NCBI GenBank assembly: GCA_041749475.1
Contig: JBGTBD010000042.1
Span: forward strand, 1 to 25,339
DNA length: 25,339 nucleotides
Direction of reading: 5' to 3'
DNA from: JBGTBD01 sp041749475
GTDB taxonomy: Bacteria; Pseudomonadota; Alphaproteobacteria; Rickettsiales; UBA998
Shown piece by piece: positions 7,349-14,894 of this stretch; the first letter of the stretch is position 1, and every line of letters starts with the position of its first letter. The notes beneath the pieces are model-generated. The model did no database searches and was not told where the DNA came from. It worked only from the letters and a program-made list of their open reading frames with translations. Both the position numbers and the translations under genes were made by a program.

Positions 7349-9421
7349 TTATTCTTTGCCCGAAAGCACATCAAAATTCGCCACGTTATCTAACATTTTG
7401 CGCATAAAGCCAAGCAGATTCAGCCGTGTTTCACGCAAAGCCGCATCCTCCGTATTGACCATCACCGCGTCGAAAAACGCATCGACCGCCGGGCGCAACA
7501 TGGCCAACTGCCCCATCGCCTCAACAAATTGTTCTTTTTCAACCGCCTGTAGGACGGGTTGCTGTAGCGCAGAGAGTTTCTCGAACAAGGCTTTTTCCTG
7601 CGGCTCGATTAGCTTCGCCGCTTCAACCGCGCCCGTATATGCCTTGCCGTCCTTCTTCTCTTCCTTGCGCACGATGTTCGTCGCCCGGCGATAGGCCGCC
7701 ACCATATTGGTCCCATCCTCACTGCCGAGGAACGATTCGAGCGCCTTCACACGCGCCATCAGGCGAACAATATCATCCTCATTCCCCCCATCGAACACCG
7801 CCTCAATCAGGTCATGCCGCACGCCTTGCTCTTTCAGGATAACTTTCAGACGGTCGGAGAAGAACAGCAGAATTTCTTCAACAAGCGCTGCTTGCTTATC
7901 TTTCGGCACGGCATACTGTTCTGCTGTCATGGTCAGCACCGCTTTGAGCGGCAGGCGTAATTCAAATTCCAGCAGGATACGAATAATCCCGAGCGCCGAA
8001 CGACGCAACGCAAACGGGTCTTTCGACCCGGTCGGTTTCTCCCCTGCGGAATACAATCCAACAATACTGTCGAACTTATCCGCCAGCGCGACCATCGCCG
8101 CCACTTTGCTACCCGGCAACGCATCATCCGCGCCGACTGGTTTATAATGGTCGCGAATCGCATCGGCGAGGACGGCATCTTCCCCATGCTCAATCGCGTA
8201 ATACCGCCCCATCATGCCCTGCAATTCCGGGAACTGTCCGACAACTCCCGACACTAAATCTGCTTTGCAAAGCGACGCTGCTTTTTCCACCTGCTTCATA
8301 TCGACACCACCGACCTGCGCCGCCAATTTTCCCGAGAGCGATGTGATACGTTTCACCTTCTCCGCAACCGTCCCCAACTTGGCGTGGAAGATCATTTTTT
8401 CTAGACCGACATTGAACGAGGCTAACGGCTTTTTCTTATCCTGCACCCAGTAGAAACGCCCGTCTTCCAACCGTGCGCGGAGCACGCGCTGATTGCCGTG
8501 GATGATGGATTTTCCACCATCATTCGCCGTCACGTTACTGACCGTGATGAAGCGGTTCAGCACCTTGCCGTCCTTAACCGTCACTGCAAAATATTTCTGG
8601 TGATGCTTCATCTCCAGGATCAAAATCTCCGGCGGCAGATCGAGATAATGCGTCTCGAATTCGCCCATCAGACAGACCGGCCATTCGACGAGACCCGTTA
8701 CCTCTTCCAACAATCCCTCATCCTCACGCAAAGCGCCGCCAGCGGAAGCTGCAAGTTCGTGCGCCTGCTTGCGAATAATGTCTTTCCGCGTCGCCGCATC
8801 GGCGATTACATGCGCTTTCTCCAGTGCCGCAATATACTCTCCGGGCGCATTCACGGTGATGGTTCCGGTGGATAGGAAACGATGTCCTTGCGTGACATTC
8901 CCTGCAACAAGATGCCCGAACTCAATCGGGATTATCGTGTTATCGAACAAGCAAATCATCGAGCGCAGTGGCCGCACCCAGCTTAATGCCGTCGCACCCC
9001 AGCGCATCGATTTCGGCCAGGGGAAATCCTTGAGGATGGCTTCCAACACAGGCTTCAACACATCCGCCGTCGGCCCGCCTTTTTGTTCAACGACTGCGAA
9101 ATAGGTCGCGTCCTTGCCTTCGCCGCGCACTTCCAGTTTCTCTTTCGTGATGCCTGCCGACTGGCAGAATCCATCCACCGCTTGCGCGGGCGCACTGGTG
9201 CGCGGGCCTTTTTTCTCCACCGTCATGTCCGGCTGCATTGCAGGCAGACCGCTGACATGCAGCGCCAAACGACGCGGCGTTACATACGCTTTGATATTGG
9301 ATTTTACCAACCGCGCCGCATCAAGCGCAAGCACGACACGCGACTCTAATTCCTTCGCGGCATGGCTTTGCATCCGCGCCGGGATTTCTTCCGAGAACAA
9401 TTCAAGCAATAGGTCAGACAT
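7349..9421 (-). CDS. glyS: Glycyl-tRNA synthetase beta subunit
   Basis: GlyS (690 aa, the usual length) is the large subunit of the bacterial alpha2beta2 glycyl-tRNA synthetase; it recognises tRNA(Gly), while GlyQ holds the aminoacylation site. The opening MSDLLLELFSEEIPARMQ is the family's diagnostic start. Further conserved text includes LPPEILILEMKHHQKYFAV near residue 265 and the HD-type segment ADKFDSIVGLYSAGEKPTGSKDPFALRRSALGI-like stretch near residues 450-480. The C-terminal third is the DALR-like tRNA-binding region. Its ATG shares one base with the TGA of the upstream hydrolase gene (TGATG), so translation is probably coupled. Confidence 0.97.
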   Translation of the reverse strand: MSDLLLELFSEEIPARMQSHAAKELESRVVLALDAARLVKSNIKAYVTPRRLALHVSGLPAMQPDMTVEKKGPRTSAPAQAVDGFCQSAGITKEKLEVRGEGKDATYFAVVEQKGGPTADVLKPVLEAILKDFPWPKSMRWGATALSWVRPLRSMICLFDNTIIPIEFGHLVAGNVTQGHRFLSTGTITVNAPGEYIAALEKAHVIADAATRKDIIRKQAHELAASAGGALREDEGLLEEVTGLVEWPVCLMGEFETHYLDLPPEILILEMKHHQKYFAVTVKDGKVLNRFITVSNVTANDGGKSIIHGNQRVLRARLEDGRFYWVQDKKKPLASFNVGLEKMIFHAKLGTVAEKVKRITSLSGKLAAQVGGVDMKQVEKAASLCKADLVSGVVGQFPELQGMMGRYYAIEHGEDAVLADAIRDHYKPVGADDALPGSKVAAMVALADKFDSIVGLYSAGEKPTGSKDPFALRRSALGIIRILLEFELRLPLKAVLTMTAEQYAVPKDKQAALVEEILLFFSDRLKVILKEQGVRHDLIEAVFDGGNEDDIVRLMARVKALESFLGSEDGTNMVAAYRRATNIVRKEEKKDGKAYTGAVEAAKLIEPQEKALFEKLSALQQPVLQAVEKEQFVEAMGQLAMLRPAVDAFFDAVMVNTEDAALRETRLNLLGFMRKMLDNVANFDVLSGKE

Positions 9422-10119
9422 CAGAATATACCGCCATAATAATTGGAATAGAGTTGGGTGAGATGCGCGTCGTTAGCGATAGCGCTGGGGCTGATCACTT
9501 TCTGTTCGCGGAGGATTTCATAGCACTGGTCGAACTTCATCTGCAGCGCTTGGCATTGCGGATGATAGATCCAACGTTTCTTGATGAGTTCATAGGTGAA
9601 GGGATTGAGCAGCGACAAGTCGCCCAACCGCTGCATCTCGCCGATGCGCAGGCCGATATGGCGATACATCAGATAGGGTAATTCGCTGCAATATAATTCC
9701 TCATTCCCCAGCAGGAAAAAATAATCGTATTTCGCGCCAATATAAGGCCGCGCCGCTGCCATGAATTCTTTGGCGACGCCCTCACTCAACCGGCTATCGC
9801 GATAGACCGTAAATCGCCCACCCCAGCCGCGTGCCGCCCACTCCTCCAGCGATGTGCGGGTGACTTCCCCGGCGGAATCAAGTACATACGGTGTATCCCC
9901 CCGCATGTCGATAATACCCATATGGCTATAGAGGCTGAACGTCGCGAAATTGATCCCCAGCGCATCCATGCTCGGCGTCGATTGGAAAATCAAATCACCG
10001 TCTTTGAACACCGGCTTGGATTGAATGGAAAAGGGAAAATAGAACGCCGTCACAGGCAATAGCACCAGCAGCAAGAGGATCAGCAGAAGGACGCGAAGCA
10101 CGTATTTCATCTGCGACAA
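9421..10119 (-). CDS. YiiX/YebB-like permuted papain-fold hydrolase, membrane-anchored
   Basis: This 232-residue protein has a strong N-terminal membrane anchor (about residues 6-30, rich in L and V; no cleavage site is obvious). A permuted NlpC/P60-type (DUF830) catalytic domain follows. The motifs GDLIFQ (41-46), YSHMGII with H66, and LYCSEL with C144 are the expected permuted His...Cys order, and the conserved S/E after the Cys is present. Relatives act as amidases, deacylases or peptidases; the substrate here is not known. It lies between panD and glyS, 6 bases after panD and overlapping glyS by one base, which is an unusual place for such a hydrolase. An uncleaved anchor suggests the enzyme faces the periplasm. 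Confidence 0.75.
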   Translation of the reverse strand: MSQMKYVLRVLLLILLLLVLLPVTAFYFPFSIQSKPVFKDGDLIFQSTPSMDALGINFATFSLYSHMGIIDMRGDTPYVLDSAGEVTRTSLEEWAARGWGGRFTVYRDSRLSEGVAKEFMAAARPYIGAKYDYFFLLGNEELYCSELPYLMYRHIGLRIGEMQRLGDLSLLNPFTYELIKKRWIYHPQCQALQMKFDQCYEILREQKVISPSAIANDAHLTQLYSNYYGGIF

Positions 10120-10125
10120 TGATCC

Positions 10126-10479
10126 CTAATCCGTCACCGGCTCGTTATGCTCATTCACCAGCACGACTTTCGGTTTGTAGGTCGCCGCCTCTTCTTGGCT
10201 CATCTGTGCATAGGCCACAACGATGACCTTGTCGCCCTTCTGCACAAGACGCGCTGCAGCGCCATTCACGGTGATGGTACGGCTGCCGCGCGGCGCTTCG
10301 ATGATGTAGGTGGTGAAGCGCGCACCATTCTCGATATTCAACACATCCACCTGCTCGTACGGTAACAATCCCGCCATATCCAACAGGCCACGGTCGATGG
10401 TGATGGAGCCTTCGTAATCCAGATCCGCACCCGTCACACGTGCGCGGTGAATCTTGCCTTTCATCAGCGTCAACATCAT
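10126..10479 (-). CDS. panD: Aspartate 1-decarboxylase precursor
   Basis: PanD makes beta-alanine for pantothenate/CoA synthesis. The proenzyme cuts itself between Gly24 and Ser25 to form the pyruvoyl cofactor; here YEGS places G24-S25 exactly as in the E. coli protein when counted from the first ATG at 10479. Other family text: KGKIHRARVTGADLDYEGSI, ENGARFTTYIIEAPRGSR and the active-site NGAAARLVQKGDKVIV. The length of 117 aa is normal. The start is supported by AGGAG 8 bases upstream, inside the last codons of glyQ; the ATG overlaps the glyQ stop (ATGA). The frame is open further upstream inside glyQ but that is not the gene. Placement between glyQ and glyS is unusual. Confidence 0.95.
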   Translation of the reverse strand: MMLTLMKGKIHRARVTGADLDYEGSITIDRGLLDMAGLLPYEQVDVLNIENGARFTTYIIEAPRGSRTITVNGAAARLVQKGDKVIVVAYAQMSQEEAATYKPKVVLVNEHNEPVTD

Positions 10480-11366
10480 GCCGCTTTCTCCTGTGGGTAG
10501 CGTTTTTCCAACCACATCGCGCAGCAACCTTTGGCCAGCGTTCGCACGCGCGCGATGTACGCTGCACGCTCCGTCACACCGATGGCCTGACGCGCATCGA
10601 GCAGGTTGAAATTATGACTCGCTTTCAGGCAATGGTCATAAGCCGGCAGCGGCAGATTTTTGGCCAGCAATGCCATGCATTCCTTCTCCGCATCATTGAA
10701 ATGACGCAGCAGCATTTCGGTATCCGCGAATTCCAGATTATAGGCCGAGAATTCCACCTCGTTCTGATGGAATACATCACGGTACATTACTTGCGGGATA
10801 TTGCTCCCGGCAGGTACGGTGTTCCATTTAAGGTCATAGACGTTTTCCACGCCCTGGATATACATGGCGATACGCTCTAAGCCGTACGTCAACTCTCCGG
10901 CGACAGGGTTACACTCAAACCCGCCGACCTGCTGGAAGTACGTGAACTGCGTCACCTCCATCCCGTCACACCAGACTTCCCAGCCTAGTCCCCACGCGCC
11001 GAGCGTCGGGCTTTCCCAATCATCCTCAACGAAACGGATATCATGCTTCATCGGGTCGATGCCGAGGGCGACAAGGCTGTTGAGGTAAAGCTGCTGGATG
11101 TTATCCGGCGAGGGCTTCATGATGACCTGGAACTGGTAGTAATGCTGCAACCGGTTAGGGTTCTCGCCATAACGCCCGTCCGTCGGACGGCGGGAAGGTT
11201 GCACATAGGCCGCGTTCCACGCATCGGGCCCCAACGCACGCAGCGTCGTCGCCGTATGGAACGTCCCCGCGCCGACCTCCATATCGTACGGCTGGAGGAT
11301 GACGCATCCCTGCTCCGCCCAATAGCGTTGAAGGGTGAGAATAATATCCTGAAAACTAAGTGACAT
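10476..11366 (-). CDS. glyQ: Glycyl-tRNA synthetase alpha subunit
   Basis: GlyQ (296 aa, normal length) is the catalytic, class II-like subunit of tetrameric GlyRS. It opens MSLSFQDIILTLQRYWAEQG, the usual family start, and continues with QPYDMEVGAGTFHTATTLRA and YVQPSRRPTDGRYGENPNRL, a motif-2-like ATP/glycine region. Near residue 130-160 is SPTLGAWGLGWEVWCDGMEV, followed by GLERIAMYIQGVENVYDLKW. The frame is open 21 codons further upstream, but that part does not look like GlyQ and would overlap the likely promoter. No strong Shine-Dalgarno is seen. It heads the operon glyQ-panD-hydrolase-glyS-ppdK. Confidence 0.96.
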   Translation of the reverse strand: MSLSFQDIILTLQRYWAEQGCVILQPYDMEVGAGTFHTATTLRALGPDAWNAAYVQPSRRPTDGRYGENPNRLQHYYQFQVIMKPSPDNIQQLYLNSLVALGIDPMKHDIRFVEDDWESPTLGAWGLGWEVWCDGMEVTQFTYFQQVGGFECNPVAGELTYGLERIAMYIQGVENVYDLKWNTVPAGSNIPQVMYRDVFHQNEVEFSAYNLEFADTEMLLRHFNDAEKECMALLAKNLPLPAYDHCLKASHNFNLLDARQAIGVTERAAYIARVRTLAKGCCAMWLEKRYPQEKAA

Positions 11367-11400
11367 ACCTGTACATCCGTCATCCCGGTAATATGGGGGC

Positions 11401-11429
11401 GTTGTACGCGGAAACGGCCTGAAATGCAA
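11401..11429 (-). promoter_or_regulatory. Candidate sigma-70 promoter of the glyQ operon
   Basis: On the minus strand TTGCAT (11429-11424) and TACAAC (11406-11401) are separated by 17 bases. A start point near 11394 would give a leader of about 28 bases before the glyQ ATG. The -10 box is weak (4 of 6). Confidence 0.4.
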
Positions 11430-11458
11430 ATGGTTTAGCGAAACACCGGGGAACGTGT

Positions 11459-11496
11459 GGGGAGGCCTTTTCCGTGATGGAAAATAAGGCCTCCCC
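11459..11496. terminator. Strong hairpin downstream of a 35-codon ORF
   Basis: GGGGAGGCC (11459-11467) pairs with GGCCTCCCC (11488-11496), with a further TTTTCC/GGAAAA inner stem (68-73 with 79-84). No T tract follows on either strand, so it is not a canonical Rho-independent terminator. It could be a terminator of relaxed type or a stable RNA end after the small ORF at 11503-11610. Confidence 0.5.
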
Positions 11497-11502
11497 TGAG
11501 TG

Positions 11503-11610
11503 CTAACGCTGATTGTGCGTGATGTAAACCATCAGAAGCACAATATATTCTACGATGTAGAGAGGAAACTGCATTTCGAGTTGTGACAACACAGAACGCC
11601 AATTCCGCAT
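11503..11610 (-). CDS. Possible 35-residue small membrane protein
   Basis: A short ORF reads MRNWRSVLSQLEMQFPLYIV and continues EYIVLLMVYITHNQR before TAG. A GGAG Shine-Dalgarno lies 7 bases before the ATG (CTACGGAGAACGGAG-ATG). The second half is a hydrophobic stretch of about 16 residues (FPLYIVEYIVLLMVYI), and the N-terminus carries two arginines and two tryptophan/leucine-rich turns, so a single-pass small membrane protein is plausible. A strong hairpin starts 7 bases after the stop, giving it its own gene-like boundaries in an otherwise empty 335-base gap between glyQ and the DUF2061 gene. There is no glycine codon, so a glycine-sensing leader peptide for glyQ is unlikely. Expression is unproven. 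Confidence 0.4.
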   Translation of the reverse strand: MRNWRSVLSQLEMQFPLYIVEYIVLLMVYITHNQR

Positions 11611-11701
11611 CTCCGTTCTCCGTAGTTTAGGTGACGAACAGGGTGTCAGTCACAGGGGGGTACGCGTGCGCAGAGCTTTGAAAAAGCAGGAAGAACCCAC
11701 A

Positions 11702-11950
11702 TCATAGGAGGCCATGCGAATGCGTCAAGGGTGTCTCCTCACCCGCCTTCCGCCACAGCGCTTCATGCATATGGTAAAACACCGTCTGCACCAGCGGCTC
11801 GATCAGCCCGATACCGAGCGCTAACGCCAGACTCCCGGTAATGACATACCCCACCGTGACGGCCACGCACATATGCATCACGCTATACGTCATAGTCTTG
11901 ATGATACTGCGCATCTTTTTGCTCTTGCCTATCGTTATCCTTAATTTCAT
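11702..11950 (-). CDS. DUF2061 family small membrane protein
   Basis: This protein of up to 82 residues carries the DUF2061 pattern: SIIKTMTYSVMHMCVAVTVG, then a second helix with GSLALALGIGLIEPLVQTVF and the ending YHMHEALWRKAG. Two membrane helices are predicted (about residues 22-40 and 42-62). The biochemical function of DUF2061 is not known to me. Two starts are possible: ATG 11950, which would be at or next to the predicted transcription start and so leaderless, or ATG 11914 (MRSIIKT), which matches the usual family start but has only a weak ribosome site. A Fur/Mur-like palindrome lies in its promoter, suggesting control by metal. Confidence 0.75.
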   Translation of the reverse strand: MKLRITIGKSKKMRSIIKTMTYSVMHMCVAVTVGYVITGSLALALGIGLIEPLVQTVFYHMHEALWRKAGEETPLTHSHGLL

Positions 11951-11956
11951 AGCCTT

Positions 11957-11985
11957 AGTATATTGCGAATCATTCGCAAAGTCAA
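11957..11985 (-). promoter_or_regulatory. Sigma-70 promoter with Fur/Mur-like operator filling the spacer
   Basis: On the minus strand TTGACT (11985-11980) and TATACT (11962-11957) are separated by exactly 17 bases, and those 17 bases (11963-11979) are the perfect inverted repeat TTGCGAAT-G-ATTCGCAA. The core TGCGAAT-N-ATTCGCA has the 7-1-7 form of Fur-family sites and is close to the alphaproteobacterial Fur/Mur consensus TGCAAAT-N-ATTTGCA. Binding would block RNA polymerase directly. The promoter boxes and the palindrome are seen; the regulator is inferred. Confidence 0.65.
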
Positions 11986-12013
11986 GATAGGAATCGTCAT
12001 GTCAGAGATCATT

Positions 12014-12120
12014 GTCATGCCAGCGAAGGCTTGCATCCAGCAACACTACGTCTGCGGTGGAGCAACAAATCTGTGCGCTTACTCTCGTAAAGACTGGATG
12101 CCAGCCTTCGCTGGCATGAC
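12014..12120. repeat. Inverted repeat pair, core GTCATGCCAGCGAAGGC
   Basis: Two 27-base arms at 12014-12040 and 12094-12120 are reverse complements with one mismatch, beginning GTCATGCCAGCGAAGGC and ending ATCCAG. The 53 bases between them show no coding content. The unit lies between the DUF2061 promoter and the 3' end of yqgE. It differs in core sequence from the repeat at 1464-1548 but shares the GTCAT...ATCCA ends. Confidence 0.85.
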
Positions 12121-12151
12121 GAAAGGATGGTGAAATAACCTGGTAAAAAAA

Positions 12152-12784
12152 CTACGCGTGGCCAGCGAAGGACGAAAAACGGCCCATATCGATGCCGAGC
12201 GATTTTGCGGCCAGCGCCCATTTCGTATCGTCAGGCGTATCGAAGATCAGTTCCGGCGTGGCGGGAACGGTGATCCAGCTATTGGCTTCGATCTCCGCTT
12301 CCAATTGCCCCGGAGCCCACCCTGCATAGCCGATGGTCATCAAGGCTTGCTGCGGGCCAGTGCCAGCCGCAATGTCACGAAGCACCTTCGCATTGGCGGT
12401 GAGGACGATGTGCCCATCCCCTGCTAAACTCTCCGGGCTTTTATAGTCCGGCGTATGCAGCACGAATCCGCGACTGCCCTCGACCGGGCCACCCATACCG
12501 ACCGGCAGATCCTGCGCGTTGGCGGTAACTTCGATACCGAGTTGCTGGAAAAGCGACGCATAATGCACCATCTCCAGCGGTTTATTGATGATGACCCCCA
12601 TCGCTCCGTGCGCGTTGTGCGCGAAGAGATAGATCACCGACTGCGCGAACACGTCGCCGGACACGGTCGGTGTGGCAACCAGTAATTGCCCTTCCAGATA
12701 TCCGCCGCGCGGTAGGAACGCCTCGTCTTCATCTGACGATGCGAATGTTGGGAATTCGATGGGTTCTTTGGTGAATTCGTTCAT
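12152..12784 (-). CDS. yqgE: YqgE/AlgH family protein (UPF0301)
   Basis: This 210-residue protein belongs to the UPF0301 (DUF179) family. Diagnostic text: LEGQLLVATPTVSGDVFAQS near residue 30, HGAMGVIINKPLE, and GGPVEGSRGFVLHTPDY near residue 100, then IGYAGWAPGQLEAEIEANSW. The molecular role of the family is not settled. The start at 12784 (MNEFTKEP) is preferred because AGGA lies 8 bases before it; in-frame ATGs at 12793 and 12808 lack a usable ribosome site. It is the last gene of the minus-strand run usg-GT4-ygfZ-yqgE, 74 bases after ygfZ, and ends just before the palindromic repeat at 12014-12120. Confidence 0.93.
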   Translation of the reverse strand: MNEFTKEPIEFPTFASSDEDEAFLPRGGYLEGQLLVATPTVSGDVFAQSVIYLFAHNAHGAMGVIINKPLEMVHYASLFQQLGIEVTANAQDLPVGMGGPVEGSRGFVLHTPDYKSPESLAGDGHIVLTANAKVLRDIAAGTGPQQALMTIGYAGWAPGQLEAEIEANSWITVPATPELIFDTPDDTKWALAAKSLGIDMGRFSSFAGHA

Positions 12785-12858
12785 GGGTGTCATCCTATCA
12801 TGGCACATTCATACCTACCAAGCACTCTTTGTGCCAACATGGTGAAAATTCTTCTTGA

Positions 12859-13755
12859 TTACGCCGCATGCCAGAAGGGCCGCGCAAGTTGGAGGACGAC
12901 GCCTCCAGCCGATGCCGAAATCCCTTCCTTTTCAGCCTGTTCCCAGTCTTCGGTACGGATGATGGCCAGCCCCACATCCCGGCAGGTCGAGCGCATCTGC
13001 CCGAGTCCCTTTTCACCCGCATGGATTTCTGTTCCCGGCGGCGGCAACGGCTGCGTGGAAGAAACGCGGTACAGCGTCTTGCGTAATTTCCCAAGATGAT
13101 GCGACCGGGCGGTGACTTCCTGCCCGACGTAACAGCCTTTATCGAAATCAACCGCGTGTAGACGGTCATACCCATTCTCTAAAATCACCGTGCGGTCTAT
13201 CACCGCATCCTTACTGCCTTCAGGGATACCCAGCGACAGGCGGTGATACTCATATTCTGAAGCGTCACTCATCTCCACCTGATGCTCGGTCAGATAGGTG
13301 GAAATGCCCGACGCCTGCCCGATAAGGCGGATGCCCATATCCGCACTACGCGGATCGGCCAGTACAAACAGGGAAAGCTCCGGGATGAACCGGACAGCAC
13401 CCGGCTGTGAGGCAAGCCCGGTCGCAACCCATACCTTATCGCCACGCAGGGAAAGCACTTCCCAGCCTTCCAAGGGCAGAATTTCGATTTCCGCGCGGAG
13501 CTTGTACATACGCAAACGACGCAGCAAATTTTCGAGTGTTGCCGTTTCTGTATCGAGGTAAAAATCATCGCCATGCTTCATGATGAAGAAATCAGCGAGG
13601 AATTTGCCTTGCGGAGAAAGGAGTGCAGCGAGAGTGGCGGATGCTTCACGAACCCGCGTGACGTCTGCAGTGACTAGCCCCTGCAGGAACGTCGCCGCAT
13701 CCGCGCCTTTCAGCGCGATGACGGAACGGTCAGGCAATATACTGGCAAGGAGCAT
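12859..13755 (-). CDS. ygfZ: YgfZ/GcvT domain folate-binding protein
   Basis: This 298-residue homologue of YgfZ/IBA57 takes part in synthesis or repair of Fe-S clusters with the help of tetrahydrofolate. The hallmark K-G-C-Y-x-G-Q-E is present as DKGCYVGQEVTARSHH with C208. The N-terminal GcvT-like domain has LKGADAATFLQGLVTADVTR (residues 15-34) and SPQGKFLADFFIM. The C-terminal beta-barrel follows residue 225. The start MLLASILPDRSVIAL fits the family although no good Shine-Dalgarno is visible. It lies 31 bases after the GT4 gene. An Nth-type [4Fe-4S] protein is encoded about 4 kb away but not in the same transcript. Confidence 0.93.
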   Translation of the reverse strand: MLLASILPDRSVIALKGADAATFLQGLVTADVTRVREASATLAALLSPQGKFLADFFIMKHGDDFYLDTETATLENLLRRLRMYKLRAEIEILPLEGWEVLSLRGDKVWVATGLASQPGAVRFIPELSLFVLADPRSADMGIRLIGQASGISTYLTEHQVEMSDASEYEYHRLSLGIPEGSKDAVIDRTVILENGYDRLHAVDFDKGCYVGQEVTARSHHLGKLRKTLYRVSSTQPLPPPGTEIHAGEKGLGQMRSTCRDVGLAIIRTEDWEQAEKEGISASAGGVVLQLARPFWHAA

Positions 13756-13786
13756 GGGTACTAGATAAGCCGCTAGGGTTCAGTTT

Positions 13787-14842
13787 TCAAGATGCAGCGG
13801 CAATCGGATGATAATGCAATATGATATGCTGCAGCACCTCACCCATATACGTCGCGACGCGCTCCATCTCATAGGTATTCCGCACATGACGATAGCCTTC
13901 GCTGGCCATCGTCCGTGCGGCGCTTTCATCGTTCAATATGTGCCCCAACGCATGCGCCATTGCCGTCGCGTCCCCGCGCGGAACCAGTACGCCGTGTTCA
14001 GGGGACGCCAATATCTCGCGGGGCCCCTCCGCATCGGTGGAAATTACCGGCAATTTCGCCGCCATGGCCTCCAGCAATACAATCCCGAACGGCTCATGAT
14101 GCGACGGCAGACAGAAAATATCGATACTGCCGAGGAAGGTCATCGGGTCGGTCACCCAGCCGGTGAAATGTACTGTTTCCATGAGTCCCAATGAAGCCGC
14201 GAGCTGTTTCAGCGCTTTTTCTTCTTCCCCAGCCCCACCCAACACGGCACGGAACTCGAACCCCGCCTGCTTCAATTCCGCCAGCGCATGGAGATACACA
14301 TCAAACCCTTTTTTAGCGACCATCCGCCCCAGCGTGCCGATGACGGGAGGCTGTTGCCATGTTGGGCGGATCAGCCCTTTCTCGATACGCACCATATTGG
14401 GCATATGGAAGACTGCCTCGGGGTAGAACCCGTGATCGCGGATGACAATCTGACGCAAATCTTCCGTAATGGTGAACACTGCGTCCGCGCCCTCGATATG
14501 CCGCAACTGGTAATTATGCGTCACACCAACGATGGGGATACGCCCCGACACGGCCTTCTTCGCGAACACCAGTGCCCGGTTGCCGTGACAGATGACGATG
14601 TCGGACCGTAACGTCGAAAGCAGCGTCGAAAGCTTCCCCGGCGCGAACGGGTCCCACGGCCCCATATTGGCAAGCGTCACGTGATTCAGATTCAACTGGG
14701 TAACGCGGTCATTGATCGCCGCCGCCGGGTGGGTGACGCACGCCACCTCATGCCCGACCTGATTCAGGCTATACGAGTAATCGAGGAAGGCCTGCTCGAT
14801 GCCGCCCAGCCCCCGTCCCAGCATGATATTCGCGATACGCAT
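13787..14842 (-). CDS. Glycosyltransferase family 4 protein
   Basis: This 351-residue GT-B fold glycosyltransferase probably moves a sugar from a nucleotide-sugar to a surface glycan or lipid. The N-terminal half opens MRIANIMLGRGLGGIEQAFL, with the glycine-rich GLGGIEQ acceptor loop at 11-17. The C-terminal half has IGTLGRMVAKKGFDVYLHAL (168-187), LGGAGEEEKAL, and the GT4 E-x7-E motif as HEPFGIVLLE (E250, E258) followed by DAEGPREIL. Sugar and acceptor cannot be told. The ribosome site (AGGGA) lies inside the stem of a hairpin just upstream. No other surface-polysaccharide genes are nearby; it stands between usg and ygfZ. Confidence 0.9.
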   Translation of the reverse strand: MRIANIMLGRGLGGIEQAFLDYSYSLNQVGHEVACVTHPAAAINDRVTQLNLNHVTLANMGPWDPFAPGKLSTLLSTLRSDIVICHGNRALVFAKKAVSGRIPIVGVTHNYQLRHIEGADAVFTITEDLRQIVIRDHGFYPEAVFHMPNMVRIEKGLIRPTWQQPPVIGTLGRMVAKKGFDVYLHALAELKQAGFEFRAVLGGAGEEEKALKQLAASLGLMETVHFTGWVTDPMTFLGSIDIFCLPSHHEPFGIVLLEAMAAKLPVISTDAEGPREILASPEHGVLVPRGDATAMAHALGHILNDESAARTMASEGYRHVRNTYEMERVATYMGEVLQHIILHYHPIAAAS

Positions 14843-14846
14843 CCAT

Positions 14847-14875
14847 TCCCTATAGCGCGGAAAAGCGCATAGGGA
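14847..14875 (-). promoter_or_regulatory. Hairpin covering the ribosome site of the GT4 gene
   Basis: TCCCTAT-a-GCGC (14847-14858) pairs with GCGC-ATAGGGA (14865-14875) around a 6-base loop. On the minus strand the distal arm ends in TAGGGA, 4 bases from the ATG, so folding would hide the Shine-Dalgarno. There is no T tract, so it is not a typical terminator for usg. A role in translation control is inferred. Confidence 0.4.
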
Positions 14876-14894
14876 AAGGTTTTATCTCAGTCTG

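Noticed and set aside
11367..11429. N-terminal extension of GlyQ by 21 residues
   Set aside because: It does not resemble GlyQ, lacks a ribosome site and overlaps the likely promoter.
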